A stretch of DNA of 64,000 nt from Salvator merianae (GCA_003586115.2 QVOM02000034.1:144688637-144752636); one strand, 5' to 3'; shown: positions 35,886-52,865, counted from the first letter of the stretch. The notes: generated by a model not told the origin, from the sequence alone. Made by a program: numbers and translations.

Positions 35886-35990
35886 GTTGTAGTAAAATAC
35901 TGCTATGCATAACTACAGAATATGTAAAGGTTTAAGAACTGCATCCAGTTCAATCCACACATTTCAAATGCATTGTATTCAGTATCCATG

Positions 35991-35992
35991 TA

Positions 35993-36045
<53 letters not shown>
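35991..36045. repeat. (TG)n(TA)n microsatellite
   Basis: About six TG units followed by about twenty TA units, 170 bases from the donor of the LRP1B exon at 36215-36419 on the intron side. Confidence 0.95.
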
Positions 36046-36047
<2 letters not shown>

Positions 36048-36199
36048 TATTTTGTAAAATTCCAATAAATTTGAGCATCTTCCTTTTTTTTTTTTCTCCC
36101 ATGCTACTGGACAGTGTTTAGACAATGTCTCTCAAGATATCTACATGCCAGAATAAATTACTCTAAATAAAGCAAATGTCCACATACAGTTAGAAATTA

Positions 36200-38030
<1,831 letters not shown>

Positions 38031-38851
38031 GGAGACAATAGGGATGTGCACGAAGGCAATTTCCCTTCTTCGCTTCGCAGCCCTGCGAAGCACCGGGGCT
38101 TCGTTTTCGCTCGAAAACGAGAGGCGCGAAAAGGGCGCTTTTCGTTTCCGATGCGAAAATCTTCGCAGCGACGGGACCCATCGGAAACGGAGAAAACTCA
38201 ACGCGAAGGAAAGACCTTCGCGGCGAAGGTCTTTTTTCGCATTGAGTTTTTCTCCTCTTCCGCTCGCTGCTGGCTCCCTGATTCACCCTACTCTGTCAGC
38301 ACGCGCGCTGACAGAGTAGGGTAAATCAGAGAGCCGGCAGGAGACGAGAGAAATCACCGGGAAGGGAATCTCTCCCTTCCTTCCTGTTGATTTCTCTCGT
38401 CTCCCGCCGGCTGTCTGATTCACCCTACTCTTGTCAGCGTGCGCGCTGACAGAGTGGGGTAAATCAGAGAGCTGGCGGGAGAGCAGAGAAATCACCGGGA
38501 AGGGAATCCCTCCCTTCCTTCCTGTTGATTTCTTTCGTCTCCCACATGTGCTGACAGCCTAGGGGGATGAGACGGCAAGCGGAAGAGAAGAAAAATCAAC
38601 TTGAGTTTTCTCCTCTTCCGCTCGCTGCCTGCCTGATTCACCCTAGGCTGTCAGCGCGCGCGCTGTCAGCCTAGGGGGATGAGACAGCGGCAAATTGCGA
38701 AGGTCCCGAAATGCATCGAAAATTGAGGGACCTTCGCAATTCGATTTCGTGATTTCTGTTGCCCTTCGCATTCGATGCGAAGGGAATGAAATCACGAAAT
38801 TCGATCGAAATTCGGGTGGTACGAAGCTTCGTGCACACCCCTAGGAGACAA
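38031..38851 (-). mobile_element. CpG-rich hAT-like MITE, copy 4
   Basis: The body is 38039-38843, starting TAGGGATGTGCACGAAGGCA and ending CTTCGTGCACACCCCTA, with a perfect 8-bp target duplication GGAGACAA (38031-38038, 38844-38851). It carries three hairpins with CTGTCAGC arms around a CG-alternating centre (38286-38321, 38423-38459, 38641-38677), separated by TCACCGGGAAGGGAATC-type repeated blocks. Its right half is the complement of the left half of the 4778-5768 copy, so that copy is inserted in the opposite orientation. It lies in the intron between the first two LRP1B exons of this window. Confidence 0.9.
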
Positions 38852-38859
38852 AGGTCCAG

Positions 38860-40039
<1,180 letters not shown>

Positions 40040-40394
40040 TTACATTATTGAAATAAGTGATTCTTTGTAATATATTTGTGTAAAATAAAAATTGTCAAAA
40101 AGTAAAAATATGATGGCCATGTTAAAATTAGCTAATAGTTTTAAAAAGAGAGACATTAATGTTCCCATATTTAAGCAAATCATTACTAAAATTCATACAT
40201 TATATATAGCTCTATATTTTAACTCTCATATGTATGTGTAGGATAGCTTTGTACCCTGAATGAGTGAAAGTAAAGATGCATTCTTACTGGTGCAGTTTGG
40301 AAAAAAAAAAAAAAAAGATTTTGTATTAGAATTTTAGGATATCTCCACAGCAATAAAATTCCACAGAAATTAAGTAATTTTATATTTACTGATA

Positions 40395-41015
40395 GGTTTG
40401 CTTCGTTGTTCTCTTCTTCTTCTGATTTTAGTTCAGGACAATGTTGTTTGCATTGTTTTAAATCTTCCTAAATGCTTCCATGTGTCTGCCCTCATAGGAG
40501 CCACCACTGATTCCCAGTTCAAGCCAGGGCCCGTTTTACATTGCTGGCTTTGGTGTTTAAAGCCCTGTGCTCTAATCTTCCTAGTCATTTAGCAGCTCAG
40601 TTGACATGGTATGTACCATCCAGGAACCTATGCTCTACAGCCAAGGATTATTGCCTGCTCCGCCAATTCCTACCGACACTTCAAGGCTGTGAGCCTTTTA
40701 TCACCTGGCCCCACGTCCGTGGGACAGTCTTCCTTTGGACCTTCTGCTGGAGGAGAATCTCCTCCACATTTGGAAGGGATCGAAGTCCTTCCTTTTTGAT
40801 TCACCAGAGTGAGTCATCTAGGCATGTAGCTGTGGAGGTGTGAAGCATCTGATGTGGAATGGGGTGATGATTTTATATATAGTGTTAAATTTTATATATA
40901 TATATATTTCTTTTGTTTGTCTATTAATCACATATGTTTGTTGTTACACCCTTTGGTGAAAGGGGTGTTATAAATAATAATAATAATGATGATATGATGA
41001 TGATAATGATAATAA
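40395..41015 (+). mobile_element. L2-type LINE 3' fragment
   Basis: Out-of-frame remains of the ORF2 C-terminus (LAFKALCSNLPSHLAAQL-like, then WPHVRGTVFLWTF-like for the usual P..WN.LP block), followed by a CCTTTGGTGAAAGGGGTGTT phrase and TAA/GAT repeats at 40975-41015. It matches the ending of the copy at 41824-43075. Confidence 0.65.
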
Positions 41016-41019
41016 TTTA

Positions 41020-41820
41020 TCTCAGCGATGGAAAACATGTGGGATATAAAACAGCACTGTGACGATTTAAATAAGAATATATTTGCCACTGTAGAGAAAC
41101 TGCTGTTTGAAGGGTTCTTTCCTTGTCCTCTGGCAACCAGTGCTCCTGGGGTGTAAGTCCTCCTACTCCAGTAATGTCAGTCCAGCCTATGTGCATGCCT
41201 TGAAGGGATGTTTTCTAAGGCTTCTCACTGACAGAAATGTACAACAGTCAAATGTTTCATATAATTGTTTCCTGATTGATTGAACTTGCAGGTTTCTTTG
41301 AAAACCTTTAACATCAATTTGTAGTTGTTCATCAGTCTGAGAACATTGCTAATTTGAGCTCAGGAAAGGAATGCTTATCTACAGCAGCAAATTCTTTGGT
41401 GGATGCATATCTTCTTTAGGAATATGAACACACTGTGTTGAATTTAAAATATATACATACAATATAAACAAAATTGTCACTTTAGGTATACAAAACTACT
41501 GCACCATCCATGCATAATTTTTCACCAGTATTGATGATTAAAAATGTACAGAAAACATTATTAGATGGCATCAAATGATTAGAAATATTTTAAATGTATC
41601 ATAACCTTAACTTTCATTGACATTAACTTTCATAAATGAGAATGCTTTCATATTTGTTGGATACATTAATTAAAAGAAAATCAGTCTCAAGAGATAGGCA
41701 TACTTTTTTCCTTGACTGCTATGGTTCAGGAAATGAGCCTACAATATGACCAGACACAAATAAATTAATCCTTTCTTAACTTTACCCTTTAGTTTTGTAA
41801 ATGGATATATCTATATACAC
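41020..41820. other. LRP1B upstream intron, nothing recognised
   Basis: No LRP1B-like exon, RNA or transposon is visible. Confidence 0.4.
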
Positions 41821-41823
41821 TGT

Positions 41824-43075
41824 CATGGACGGATCATTCCCTGGTAAAATTTGGACTAACAGTGACAGCTCCCCTCCACAGGGGTGGAGGACCCACTGAG
41901 ATGGTCCGTCCCCGAAGACTTATGGAATCTAAGTGATTCCTGAATGCTCTGAGGGATTTTCCGGTTGGCATGGATGACGTTCCTGCCGATGCTCTGGTCT
42001 CTCTCTGGAATCAGGAGATGAACCTGGCCATCGACATGATCACTCCCGAGTGCCCTCGACATACCTGTAGAGCCCGTAATGCACCCTGGTATTCCGTGGA
42101 GTTACGGGCAATGAAACAGGAAGGTCGATGGCTAGAGTGCAGGTGGAGTAAATCCTGCTGCGAATCTGACTGAACACAGACTAGAAGACATTATCATGTC
42201 TCTCATGTGATAGTGATGATGGCAAAAAGATCTTATTTCTCCACCACCATTGTGTCCTCAAGTAACCATCCAGAAGAGCTTTTCTGAGTAGTAAAACTCT
42301 GGGTGTACTCATGGACTCTAAGCTTACACTTGAAACTCAGGTGGAGGCAGTGGCCACGAATGCATACCTCCGGCTACGGCTGGTTTGCCAACAACGACCC
42401 CTTCTGGACAGAGATAATCTGGCCACAGTAATCCATGATTTGGTAACTTCCAGTTGGATTACTGTAATGCACTTTACATGGGGCTGCCCTTGAAGATGGT
42501 TCGGAAGCTGCAACTGGTGCAGAATGCAGCAGCAAGACTGTTGACTGGAACAGCTGGCCAGATGCATATCATGCTGGTCTTAAAAGAGCTGCACTGGCTG
42601 CCAATTCGCTACCGAGCCCAATTGAAGGTGTTAACCTTAACCTATAAGGCCCTAAATGGCTTGGGCCCCAAATACTTAAAGGAGCATCTTCTCCCATATC
42701 AGCCTGCATGTGCCTTAAGATCTGCAGAGGAGGCCGTCCTGGTTCTACCACCACCTTCAACAGCTAAAGGGGTGGGCATCTGGGATAGGACCTTTTCAGT
42801 GATGGCCCTCAGAGTGTGGAACACTCTTCCCCCTGAGGTGTGTCAAGCTTCCTCACTTTACATTTTTAGGATAGCAATAAAGATGCACCCATTTACCCTT
42901 GCCTTTGGCTAAAGGTACAGCTTTCCCTCCCTACTCTCAGACTCCTGTTTTATTGCATGCCTTTTATGAGTTTTGTTGTTGTTGTTGTTGTTGTTGTTGT
43001 TTTAATTGTTGTAACGCCCTGAGGTCTTCGGGTATAGGGCAGGATAAAAATGCAAATAAATAAATAAATAAATTC
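41824..43075 (+). mobile_element. L2-type LINE, 3' end
   Basis: The intact stretch at 42454-42912 carries KLQLVQNAAARLLTG, LKELHWLPIRYRAQLKVLTL, KALNGLGPKYL and LRVWNTLPPEV, the typical C-terminus of L2-clade ORF2 proteins. Upstream, 41850-42310 holds earlier coding remains (WNQEMNLAIDMITPE, then RNAPWYSVELRAMKQEGRWLE). The 3' UTR has CTTCGGGTATAGGGCAGGAT and an AAAT tail (43050-43074). Over 150 continuous codons suggest moderate age. Confidence 0.9.
42972..43003. repeat. (TTG)n microsatellite
   Basis: Ten TTG units within the 3' UTR of the L2 element. Confidence 0.9.
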
Positions 43076-43079
43076 TGTT

Positions 43080-45735
43080 CTCCAGATTTCTAAAAAAATA
43101 CTATGAAAGAGTTAACTGTTTTCACTTTAGCCTCAAAAAGGTGATATTAATGGTTCTGTGGAAATAGGAAATCTATGTGTAAATGAGAACCTGCATAAAA
43201 GTTGGAATGTGGGGCTATAAATCAGGCTCATGGTGTGTTTGATCTTCAGATGAATTCAGAACTGGAAAAGTACAGTTACCTTGCAAAAAAAGTATATTTA
43301 ACATAATCAAAAAGCAACATAAAAAATATGTGGTCAAAAACATACACAATTATTTACTCCAGAGGTCCCCACCCACCCACTAGCCAAACCACTTAGGCTA
43401 TGAACTTTTTGCTGGATTTACTCTCAGGATGCTCCCTGACAACACTCTAAAGGATTGACTGAAAGATTAAATGCTACAGAGTAATCATCTTAGAAGAGGC
43501 TTGTGGGGGTCTAGAAATCCATTAAAACACTGAAATATCAGTAACACAGGGCCATCATATCTTATGGAAACACTTTTGTAAATTCAGTCTTCTAAACTGT
43601 TGCTTTCATTTACTGGTACAGAAGACAAACTGCCTATGGGGAGAAAATGAGCCTATTCACACTTTCCAGCTTAGAATGGGAACAGACCCCAACATACGTC
43701 TGCACCCAGTGGCCTAGAAACTTACCTTAAGCTGGCTACCATTGAAAAAATCATATTATGCATGAATTTTCTCTAAAAAAAGTTATCATGATTAGTTATT
43801 AACTGTTAAAGACTACACTTTGAGTCCACATACTTTGATTTTTTTGATTTATCAGATGTTGACTTTTTGAAATAAATTTAAAACTTAACTATAATCAACA
43901 ACAGCCTACAAGACATTTACAAGGGTAGTGGAGGACCCTTCTTCTGATCTTCCTGAATTACATTTTGACACTCAACAGATTATATGTGGATAAAGCATGA
44001 ATTATATTTATTCTATGCTGTTCACGAAGTATCAATTTATGAGATTCAAATGAACAGCATATTTAAAAGAAGTGAATACAAATACAATGTGATATTAATA
44101 AACAAACATGCACATTCTTCACCTCCTACTGACAATCTGAATTAAATCAGTAATATAGTGTATAAGTGATTAACTGTCAACACAACAGAAAACAACAGCT
44201 TATGGTTTACAGAGGCAATGGTACAGCGATCACATCATTACATTGCCAAACGCCATCTATCACTTTTACTGAACTTAACAAAGATGGATTACATCCCACC
44301 AATGAGATGGAGACTATGAATATTTATTATTCTGCTCTTCATATGACTTTCCTAGAGAACAGAAGAAGAAAAAGTTTTAAGAAAATGCTACCTGTAAAAA
44401 TCATATGACACATCATTTGTGGTGAATATTCAGTACAAAACTCTAGCCATTCCTGCATATCCTTTTACAAGTGCTTGATACTTGGTATTTTATTAATAAA
44501 ATTAATACTTCACCAGAAAAACAACACTAAAATCCTATGGATTTCCTGTATTTTAAGTTGTGATTTCATCTAATGAAGGAATATTGTAGTCTCCATTTTT
44601 TTCTTTTTTGATTACATTTTAAAATAATATATATATATTCCTATAAAATTAAATATTTATTTGGATGTCCCCCTAACAATCTACCATTAGACACTGCAAA
44701 TAAAATATTGTGAATGAAATTCTACAGATAATAGGGCTTGAACAGATAAGATTTTCCAAACTCTCTGTGAGTATGGGAAGCCACAATGTAACAGTGGCTA
44801 AAGAACTGAATGGATGGTAAATCCTTCCTATACAGTACACAGTTCCCACCTAGATCTCTTCAGAAACAGATGGAAGGGAGTGATAGCAGAGAAAAAGTTA
44901 TTCAAGGAAAGCAGGTACTCATGAAATAAAAACTTTATATAATTGCAGTATATTTTCCCAGTATTGAACAAGCCAACACTGAACATTACAAATTGTACCA
45001 ATCTATTAGCAAATTAGGAGTTCATTACTTTTAGATCCAGTGGGCAGAAATACACAGAATCTATACAACATAAAGTCTGTAGTGTAATAAATTTCTATTA
45101 TAAATTTTCTGTATATATTTTAACCATATAAAATATCTACTCATTTTCATTTTTTATTGTGCTCACTTACAGTGTTCACACTATTTACCTTTTTAGAAAC
45201 AGTCTGTGAACTGTTTTAGTAGCCCAGGCACTGTGTATGAGACTGCTCCCTGGCAATCTGTTCGTATGGATTATTTGCAACAGAAAACAGGTGGTCACCA
45301 TTTGGTGACTGAGCTGAAAGCAGTGTTTTAAAACCAATAAACCATCTGAGGATATGATTCAATAGTTTCCACAAATTACAAATGGCAAAATGAGAGCACT
45401 AATTAATTCTTTACTCCTTCATTGGATTCCTAAGATAGCTGTAAAGCAGCAAATCATCCATTGCTATATGGTATTTTTTGCCACAAAGAAATTTTTAAAA
45501 TGTGGAATAAAAAGTTTGAATCATAACTTGCAGGCTGTTTAACTGTCTATTAGTCTTTTTTTTTTTTTTTTTATAAACAATAAGAGGAAGTTACCACATA
45601 TTTTCCTATGCTTAATATTCTTACCTAATTGCAAAATTAGAAAATGTATTATTTAGGAGAGTTCTACATGATTAAAAAGATGTCTTCCAAGGACATTCTA
45701 GATGCTTTCAGTATGGCTCTTTCTGCTGAAACATG
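43080..45735. other. LRP1B upstream intron, nothing recognised
   Basis: AT-rich with a T run at 45551-45572. I checked both strands for LDLa or YWTD signatures and saw none. Confidence 0.45.
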
Positions 45736-45819
45736 TTTCAGTCTAAAGCACTGTTATCCTCACGAGTGCTATCCTCATGAGTTCGCTCCCCCTTAGCATG
45801 CTTTTCTAGGGCATCATTT

Positions 45820-46250
45820 GATGTCCTATCCTGGTCCAAGCATGGACATCTTTAAAGAGGTCAACAATTGGACCAGTGACAGTATTCCACACCATGAAGG
45901 GTATGAAAAAGGCATACCTCATGGTCTGAAGCACAACAAAGGACCCTTTTCAGCATTGCACATGGAAGCGCTGCCAGAACTGGCACTGGGAGTGGGCACA
46001 CACCAAAAAGGGCCTAATCAGATACTTTGAAGGCAAGGAACTTTCATTCCCAGCCTTCAAAGGCTGGGCCCTGGCTTTGAGGCCTAGGTTCAGCCTTGGA
46101 AGCCAGTGGCCAGGACCAAGAGGGCACATGCTGTTTAAAATGCAGGCAGCCCTATCTTGCTCCACCAGTAATCCCTCCAGGGGTGAGATGGGTTGCCTAC
46201 TCTGAGACAGGGCATCTTGCCCTGGCACAGGATAACCCAGGTAAGTGCAG
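45820..46250. repeat. Unclassified interspersed repeat, related to 13410-13985
   Basis: See the partner entry for the aligned blocks. Contains the inverted words CCCAGCCTTCAAAGGCTGGG. Immediately after it there is a direct repeat of GGTGACCCTGACCATCCTTA (about 46290-46328). Confidence 0.4.
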
Positions 46251-46729
46251 AAAGGCTATGAGTGAAATAGGAACTAAACAGCACAAAGGTGACCCTGACC
46301 ATCCTTATGGTGACCCTGACCATCCTTAAAAGTTGTTTGCCAAAAATATGGCTCAAGACTCTTGACCAGTAAAGTATGCACCAAGAATATTTCCTATTGG
46401 TAGGATGTTTCCAATTGCAGTAAGATTTCCCTCAAGAACTTTGGGAACCTAAGCAAAAGAAACACCACTATGACCATGAGAAGAGTCCCTGTAATTGTTG
46501 TTGCAGTGGGAGTTTCTGACACCTCTGTTCCCCTCTCAGAGATGTCACTGGTGAAAACTCTTTCACCCAGGCTTTATAACTTACCTAAAGGGCACTGGTA
46601 AAAGAAAAGACAGAAGGAAAAGAGAAGAAATGTGTTTCATTTCCTTCAAACCGCCTATTTTCTGTTTTGTATGACCCTGACATTAGTGAGCTCATAAAAA
46701 ACTAATTAATTAATTAAACTTAAAAATGC

Positions 46730-47030
46730 ACCTATGCTGGCTCAGTTCAGCTGGAAACAAACAACCTTTGTTCTGGCTGGTTCAGCTGTGCACCAAGACA
46801 GTGAATGACTGATCATCTCCTTGTAATCTATCCCTCCTTCACACTAAAACACTCTTAGTTCTCCACAGTATTTCAGAATCTGGTGTCTGCTCAACCAGTG
46901 TGAGTTGGTTCAGACAAACCAAGCCAGCAAGTTGGGAAACAATGGTTTGGTACAATATAAGGATAGATCGCATCCAGCTCTCCAGTCAATGTTTGGCTAG
47001 CTATACGGTTGAACTGAACAAGTACACATG
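46730..47030. repeat. Probable MITE of the GGTTCAAA family, decayed
   Basis: Repeated GGTTCAG, CAAACCAAG and GTTTGG words on both strands resemble the interiors at 15890-16285 and 60289-60609. The ends (ATGCACCTATG and GTACACATGG) are too diverged to fix. Confidence 0.35.
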
Positions 47031-47049
47031 GTTATGATTAATAAGAGAC

Positions 47050-48275
47050 TTAATATTATAATGGTTTGCACAGCCCACATGATTTCTTCTCTGCGTATGA
47101 AACTTAATTTCTCAGAATAAGGGCTATGCAATCTCAAAACTGTATAGATTTAAATAACTAATTTAACTGATTAATTGATGATTAATATATAGTATGAATA
47201 CATATCTGCTCATTCAAACATTTGGTGATTGATTTCTTCCTCAGATTCAATGTTTCAGATCTTATGTAATAGTTGGTCTTTTTAATTTTAATTTTTATAG
47301 ATATATGTAGATTCATTTATAGATGTTTATACATTTCTTCTGCTTTATTAACAAACAAATATATACTAACTTGGGATCCATTCATAGAAAAACTTGTGGC
47401 TTAGCCACTTTCCTAAGCTTATTTATAATTAATATAGATTTTATTTCTTTTTGTAATATACAGAAACCTAATCCAACTACTGCAGCTATCTCCAGTAAGT
47501 ATGCATGCAATAAATTAATTATAGCTCTCAGGGTCTCTAATATCATTTAGTTAAGCAAGTGAGAGTTTAAAAATGTCTTTTATTCCTGTTATCAATCCAA
47601 AGTAATCCAACTGACCTACATGAGTAATTATTTAAGAGAATTTATATCCAATTGGGTTTTGTTGGGTTTTAGTTCATTCTAGAATAGATCCAACGTTCTT
47701 TTTTTCAGCCATGGAAAATTAAGTAAATAGTGGTAACCTAAAATGAGAGGCCTGACTACTATTACTATTACTATTATACAGTACATTATTTTGTGTTAAA
47801 AGTATTTTTTTCCCTCTTACAGTTCATACTGTTGAATACCAAAAAAAAAAAAAAAAAAAAAAAGGTGAAACAAACTTTCTACTAGCAATAGTATTATTAC
47901 TACTGTAATGGAAACACAGACTGGTTCCAGATTCTATGAAGTCATTTTAAGTGAGTTGATTCCATGATACTGCTCTTCAGCAAACAGATCTGGAGGTTTT
48001 GAGATCTTTTAACTACAATAAATTATGTATGTAGGTTAATCTGGAAGATTGTTTAATGGCACAGAAAGGGTTAGATCTGCCTATTATAATGCTTTGACTA
48101 TTTGGATTTTTTACATGAAGAGTCTATGCATGATTCTGCACAGCTTGGTATACCAGACCAGCATGTATACTAGGAGCCTCCTTCCACATGCTGGTGTGGT
48201 CTAAAGGTAGCTGTAGGTAGTGCCTTCCTTAGACAGCACCAGCGTGTAGAAGGGAAACTTCTAGCATCCTTACTG
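47050..48275. other. LRP1B upstream intron, nothing recognised
   Basis: AT-rich, with a 23-base A run at 47841-47863. Confidence 0.45.
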
Positions 48276-48279
48276 GTGT

Positions 48280-48600
48280 GGTATAATGGACAATGCGGTA
48301 TCACCCTATCTCACAGGGCATATTTGTTCACTTTTAAAACCCCATTTAGAAGATTTTGCATTAGATATTAAATTAGTTTACAGGATCCCTGCATTAAAGT
48401 GTGATAGATCTGGAAGAAGACTGGTTATTGATCAAATTATTTGCATGATTACTAATGATTATCTTCTCTGCAAAGCTAGAGAGATGGAGGCCCATTCATT
48501 TGTATACATAAAATATACACATTTGATTCAAGAAGGAAATTTACAAAAGCTAAATCGTGAGCAAAAGATTTATATTTGTAATATCATTTGAGATATCCAG
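48280..48600 (+). mobile_element. Possible L1 ORF1 remnant
   Basis: The frame at 48286-48591 reads RIPALKCDRSGRRLVIDQII, then LLCKAREMEAHSF, resembling the RRM-like core of L1 ORF1 proteins, where a RxxR(P)IIV block is followed by a KE.-..A+ block. No neighbouring L1 sequence was found, so this is tentative. Confidence 0.3.
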
Positions 48601-49185
48601 TAACCTCCAGGAGCAGCAGAAACTTTTTTTGATGAGTGTCTGTTTCCATGATATGGCAGTAAATATTTAAGCAGATATCTAAGAAAAAAGCATTAAAATA
48701 AGCAAATAAACAACTCTTGCCATTCCACAACCCTTTTTAAAAGTCAAATTACAAGGTATTTCCCCAGGTTTTTAGCCATAAATATATGCCCCCCCCTTTA
48801 TTATAACATTCCCCCAATAAGAGAAAATTAAAAATAACACACATAACAATTAGACATATGGGAAAGGAACATACTGTTATTTCATATGGAAGCAATAATA
48901 CTTTTTTTTTCATTTACTATCCTTATTTGAAGATTATTTCTACCTTCATCATGATAGAACTACTAACATGTTCTGATCTGAAAGTTACTTGTACACTAGA
49001 CCCCATAATCAAGACACACAAGATTTTGTATACACATATGGGAATTGAAATGTACTTGGAATAGTAGGTTGCTGTGAAATTTCATAACATTATCTAAGTT
49101 GAAATAATTAACAGCCAACACATTATCAATACAGAAAATTCACTTGATGCTTTTTCATTTTTTCAGGTACAGTTTTGATAATACA

Positions 49186-49220
49186 CGTGTGTGTGTGTGT
49201 GTGTGTATGTGTGTGTGTGG
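49186..49220. repeat. (GT)n microsatellite
   Basis: About 17 GT units with one interruption (TATG). Confidence 0.95.
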
Positions 49221-49369
49221 TTGTAATTCAGATTTTTGTATTAAATTTCCTGAATGTTTCATGAGTTACTGAATATAATTTATGATTACAGTTGTACTGA
49301 GATTTACAGTTTGACAGCATGGTTTCATTATTACATGATGTCTGTGAATTGTGACAGCTATGAATTACA

Positions 49370-49570
49370 TGGCCCCAAGACTGTTTGGAAGCTAGAATTC
49401 ATGCAAAAGCAATCAGACTGCTTACAGGTGCGTCCTGTCAAGCTCATATCACCTCAAACCTGAGTGACTTACATTGGCTGCTGATTCAGGTCTTCCAGGT
49501 GCAATTCAGGGTGTTGACTCTGACATTTAAGGCCTTGGTTACCCAAGGCAGGTCACAGCATAAGATAAAG
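49370..49570 (+). mobile_element. L2-type LINE fragment, plus strand
   Basis: ARIHAKAIRLLTGASCQAHI followed by DLHWLLIQVFQVQFRVLTLTF is the same conserved block as at 42500-42640. Short and frameshifted relative to the flanks. Confidence 0.7.
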
Positions 49571-49599
49571 CACACAACTCTAAAACATATTTAAAATGT

Positions 49600-50250
49600 A
49601 ACTCACCTATCCACTCTCTCTTCCCCTTGCTTTCCACACTGGCAGAATCACATTCAGAAGAAACTATGCATCAGTGGCCTGGGTGAAGAGGCATGTTTTA
49701 ACCAGGCACTGAAAACCATATTAAGTTGGTGCCTGGTATATCTCCACTGGGAGGCTACCACATGGAAGGTCATCTTATGTGCTGGAACTCCTCTGAGGTT
49801 AGTGGAACTATTGATGGCACCTCACTCCAAATCTCCTAATGACCTCTCCCAGCTTTATATAAATGTTAATCAGCACAGCATACAGAACTGATGCTGGAGC
49901 TCCCAAGGTGCCAAACAAAGGTTCCTCACCGCTACTTTTTAGAGTCTACCTCAGAGATAGAAAGAAAACCACTATAGAACAGTGTTTCCAATTCCTAACC
50001 TCCAAAATTGCTCCAAGATACCATGGTCAATGGTATTAAAAGCTGCTGAGAGATAAAGGAGAATCAAAAGGATGGCATTCTATCTGTCCATTTCCCAATA
50101 GAAATCATCTATCAGGGCAACCAAGGCAGTTCTCAGTACTATACCCTTGCTTGAAGCCAGACTGAGTTGTTTCTTTCAAGCATGCCTGGAGCTGGGTAGC
50201 CACCACTCTCTCCAACACCTTCCCCATAAAGGAAATATTAGCAACTCAAC
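49600..50250 (-). mobile_element. L2-type LINE RT fragment, minus strand
   Basis: Read in reverse, 50220 to 49700 gives VLERVVATQLQACLKE-like, GFKQGYSTE-like, then after gaps LINIYIKLGEVIRRFGVRCH-like. The RT order of the L2 clade is preserved although riddled with stops. Opposite orientation to the fragment at 49370-49570. Confidence 0.6.
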
Positions 50251-50259
50251 AACAGTGGA

Positions 50260-52860
50260 AATTATAAAATAATCTAAAAGTCCCTGAATGATGGTTGTCA
50301 GAGAGTGTCACACAAAACCTGGCTTAATACTTTGAGTCCACTGAGAAATTTGAAGACATCAGAAGTATAATTTTCCTTCTCTCTCTCAGCTTTCTTTTCT
50401 TCAGGCTTAAAAACAAACCAAATTCTTTATTTTGCAAGGGAAAGAGAAAGATGATGCAGCTGAGTCCCAGCTGGTGGTGGCCCAGGGAATTCATTAGATT
50501 TTGATAACTAGGGAGGTAGCAAAAATTGATCTGAGAATCATGGAGATTTAATTATTTCTGGAAAAGTGCCTCAGGCCTGCTGAGTGACCACTTGCCAGTT
50601 ATTAGAGAACTTAGTTCTTTGCCTTAAGCTATAGTGTAATATCTTCCTGGGCTCTTCTCACAGTATTCCCTGATTGGCTCTAAATTACTTGCTCATCTTT
50701 CACAGAAGCCCCTTCACCTTTCACCTTTCACCTATCACTCTTAACTTTGTAACATTGTAAATCTGCTGTACCTTCATTTGATATCTGATTCTCTTGCTGC
50801 CTGAGACATTGTGTCATTTTTACTAATTCCCACTATACTTTTGTTATTGTAAATAAAAAGTACTATGTGTTTTTACAATTCAATAAATAGTGCTGCATAA
50901 TAATCAACCTGCTTAATTTCCCCTCCATTTTGCTCACTTCTTTCTCCTTGAATGACTAACCATTGACATAAGGTTTAGAGAATATTATAATACATGTATC
51001 TACAGAAGTTCTTTTAAGAAGCCCTTGAATGCAGTTCCTCTAACTTGCAGTTCTACAGTGAAGTTAATTGTTCAATTTGCATGAATTCAATTTACAAGCC
51101 TTTTTAGGGAGAACAAAACCTCTGAGAAATGACTGTAGCTGACTATGGGTAGAGATTTTTACATGCTTTTTAACCCACTTTTAGACCAGAGGCTCCTCAT
51201 CACAGGAGATCCACACTTCAAGCTTATACAATGAATTGATAGATGTTTGTCATAGAGCAAAGCTATTTTCTTTTTATCTGATCACAACTATTTCTGCTTA
51301 TAAGAGTGACCAAAAAGTCATTTTATACTGACAAGACCTCTTGGAATTAAGTGGTTTTTTTTTTTCTCTTTATAATGAAAGTGAGTTTAGATCTGAAATA
51401 CTACCACCATATCAGAGTACTAATGATGGAGCTGACAATTCTTTCATTTCTTAATGGGAAGCTTACAAAGAATTTATCTGTATTATCATATAAATGTTTG
51501 TAAAGAAAAAAATTAAAAATATGCAAGAAATAAATTTATTTCAAATCGTAAACCTTTTAAAATTTAACTAGCTCATGCCTCAGTCTTGATATTTTTTCAT
51601 TATTAGATTTAGCATTTATTTATCTATATGGACTGTGAGTAGTTAGATCTTTCTCACTCTTCACTCTAACAGTATCACCATCTAAGGTGATATTTTGTGA
51701 GGGCATGTAGTCAGTCTCTCCCCTCAAAACATGAAACGTTAAGGTGCTGTATCAATAAAGGCAAAGGCCTGCTAAGGCCCACACTCTCCCAGACCAGAGT
51801 ACTGGACATTGTAACTGATATTATGATTGACATATTGGTTCAAATAATAGGGGAATGGACCAGAGAGTCTCAATCCCTCATACCAGACCAGGATCCATCC
51901 TTGTTTACCAGAATCCATCTTTGAAAACCAGGACTTGATTCAAAAAGAGCAAAGAATTGTGAAATATTCTGTCTCTGCTTGCAACAAAAGGGCTTGGGAC
52001 AGAAACATCTGCATAAGCAAGGCTAAATCAGAGGAACCCCATTCTCAGGAGAAATAATTCATTTAAATGGCTTAGTGATAGCTGGTATTTACTTTGGGCA
52101 GAATCTAAAAGGAAATATTTAGAGAGCTATTGGCATCCCAAATGAGTCTTTTGTAAAATACAATTTCTTGGTAAATATCTGGAAGATACCCATCAGGAAT
52201 GCCTGTCTGCAATAATGGGATATAGTTGGAAATGTGTCCCACCCCAATTGTATTAAGTACTGAGATGTCATTCTTTTGTCCAGAACACATCATCCCTGCA
52301 GTGTGTGCAGGAAGAATCTGGCTAACTTAAACATAATTGTCTGGCTTGCAACACTGTTGTTTGCTTTATTAAAAATCAGTCAAAAGGTCATTAACAACTT
52401 GATCAGCAGCTTGACCCTTTATAACACCCAGGCACATCCACCAGAGGAAGTAAATACCTTATTTGAACATATGTTACACATCCTTTACACATGACTCTTC
52501 CCCTCACATGTAAAAGAATCTCCTCGCCTCATACAGCTCCCCACCCCCAGGCAGAATTTTAGGGCTGGGGATATCCCCCTTTGTCCATAATAATAATAAA
52601 AGTAATTTCTATGTAGTCAAGAGAGAGAGAGCCTTCCATCATCCATCCTCTTCACATAAAGCTCCATCTTCAGAAACCTCCCTCGGGATTGCTTGCCTGT
52701 TTCCTGCTCCCACCCAGCTGCTTTCAAATTCTCTCTGTGGCTGCACTTTTTCTTTTTCTTTGACTTTATTTCTCTGCAAGGACCCCTTTTCTGGTTCCTG
52801 GCTCCATTTGAAATCAGTTCTGCAATTTAAACTGGAGTATTTGTCTTCAATGACTATTTT
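50260..52860. other. LRP1B upstream intron, nothing recognised
   Basis: Mostly AT-rich. 51690-52060 and 52500-52800 are GC-richer and may be old repeats. The latter directly precedes the L1 coding remains and could include its upstream part. Confidence 0.4.
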
Positions 52861-52865
52861 TTAGA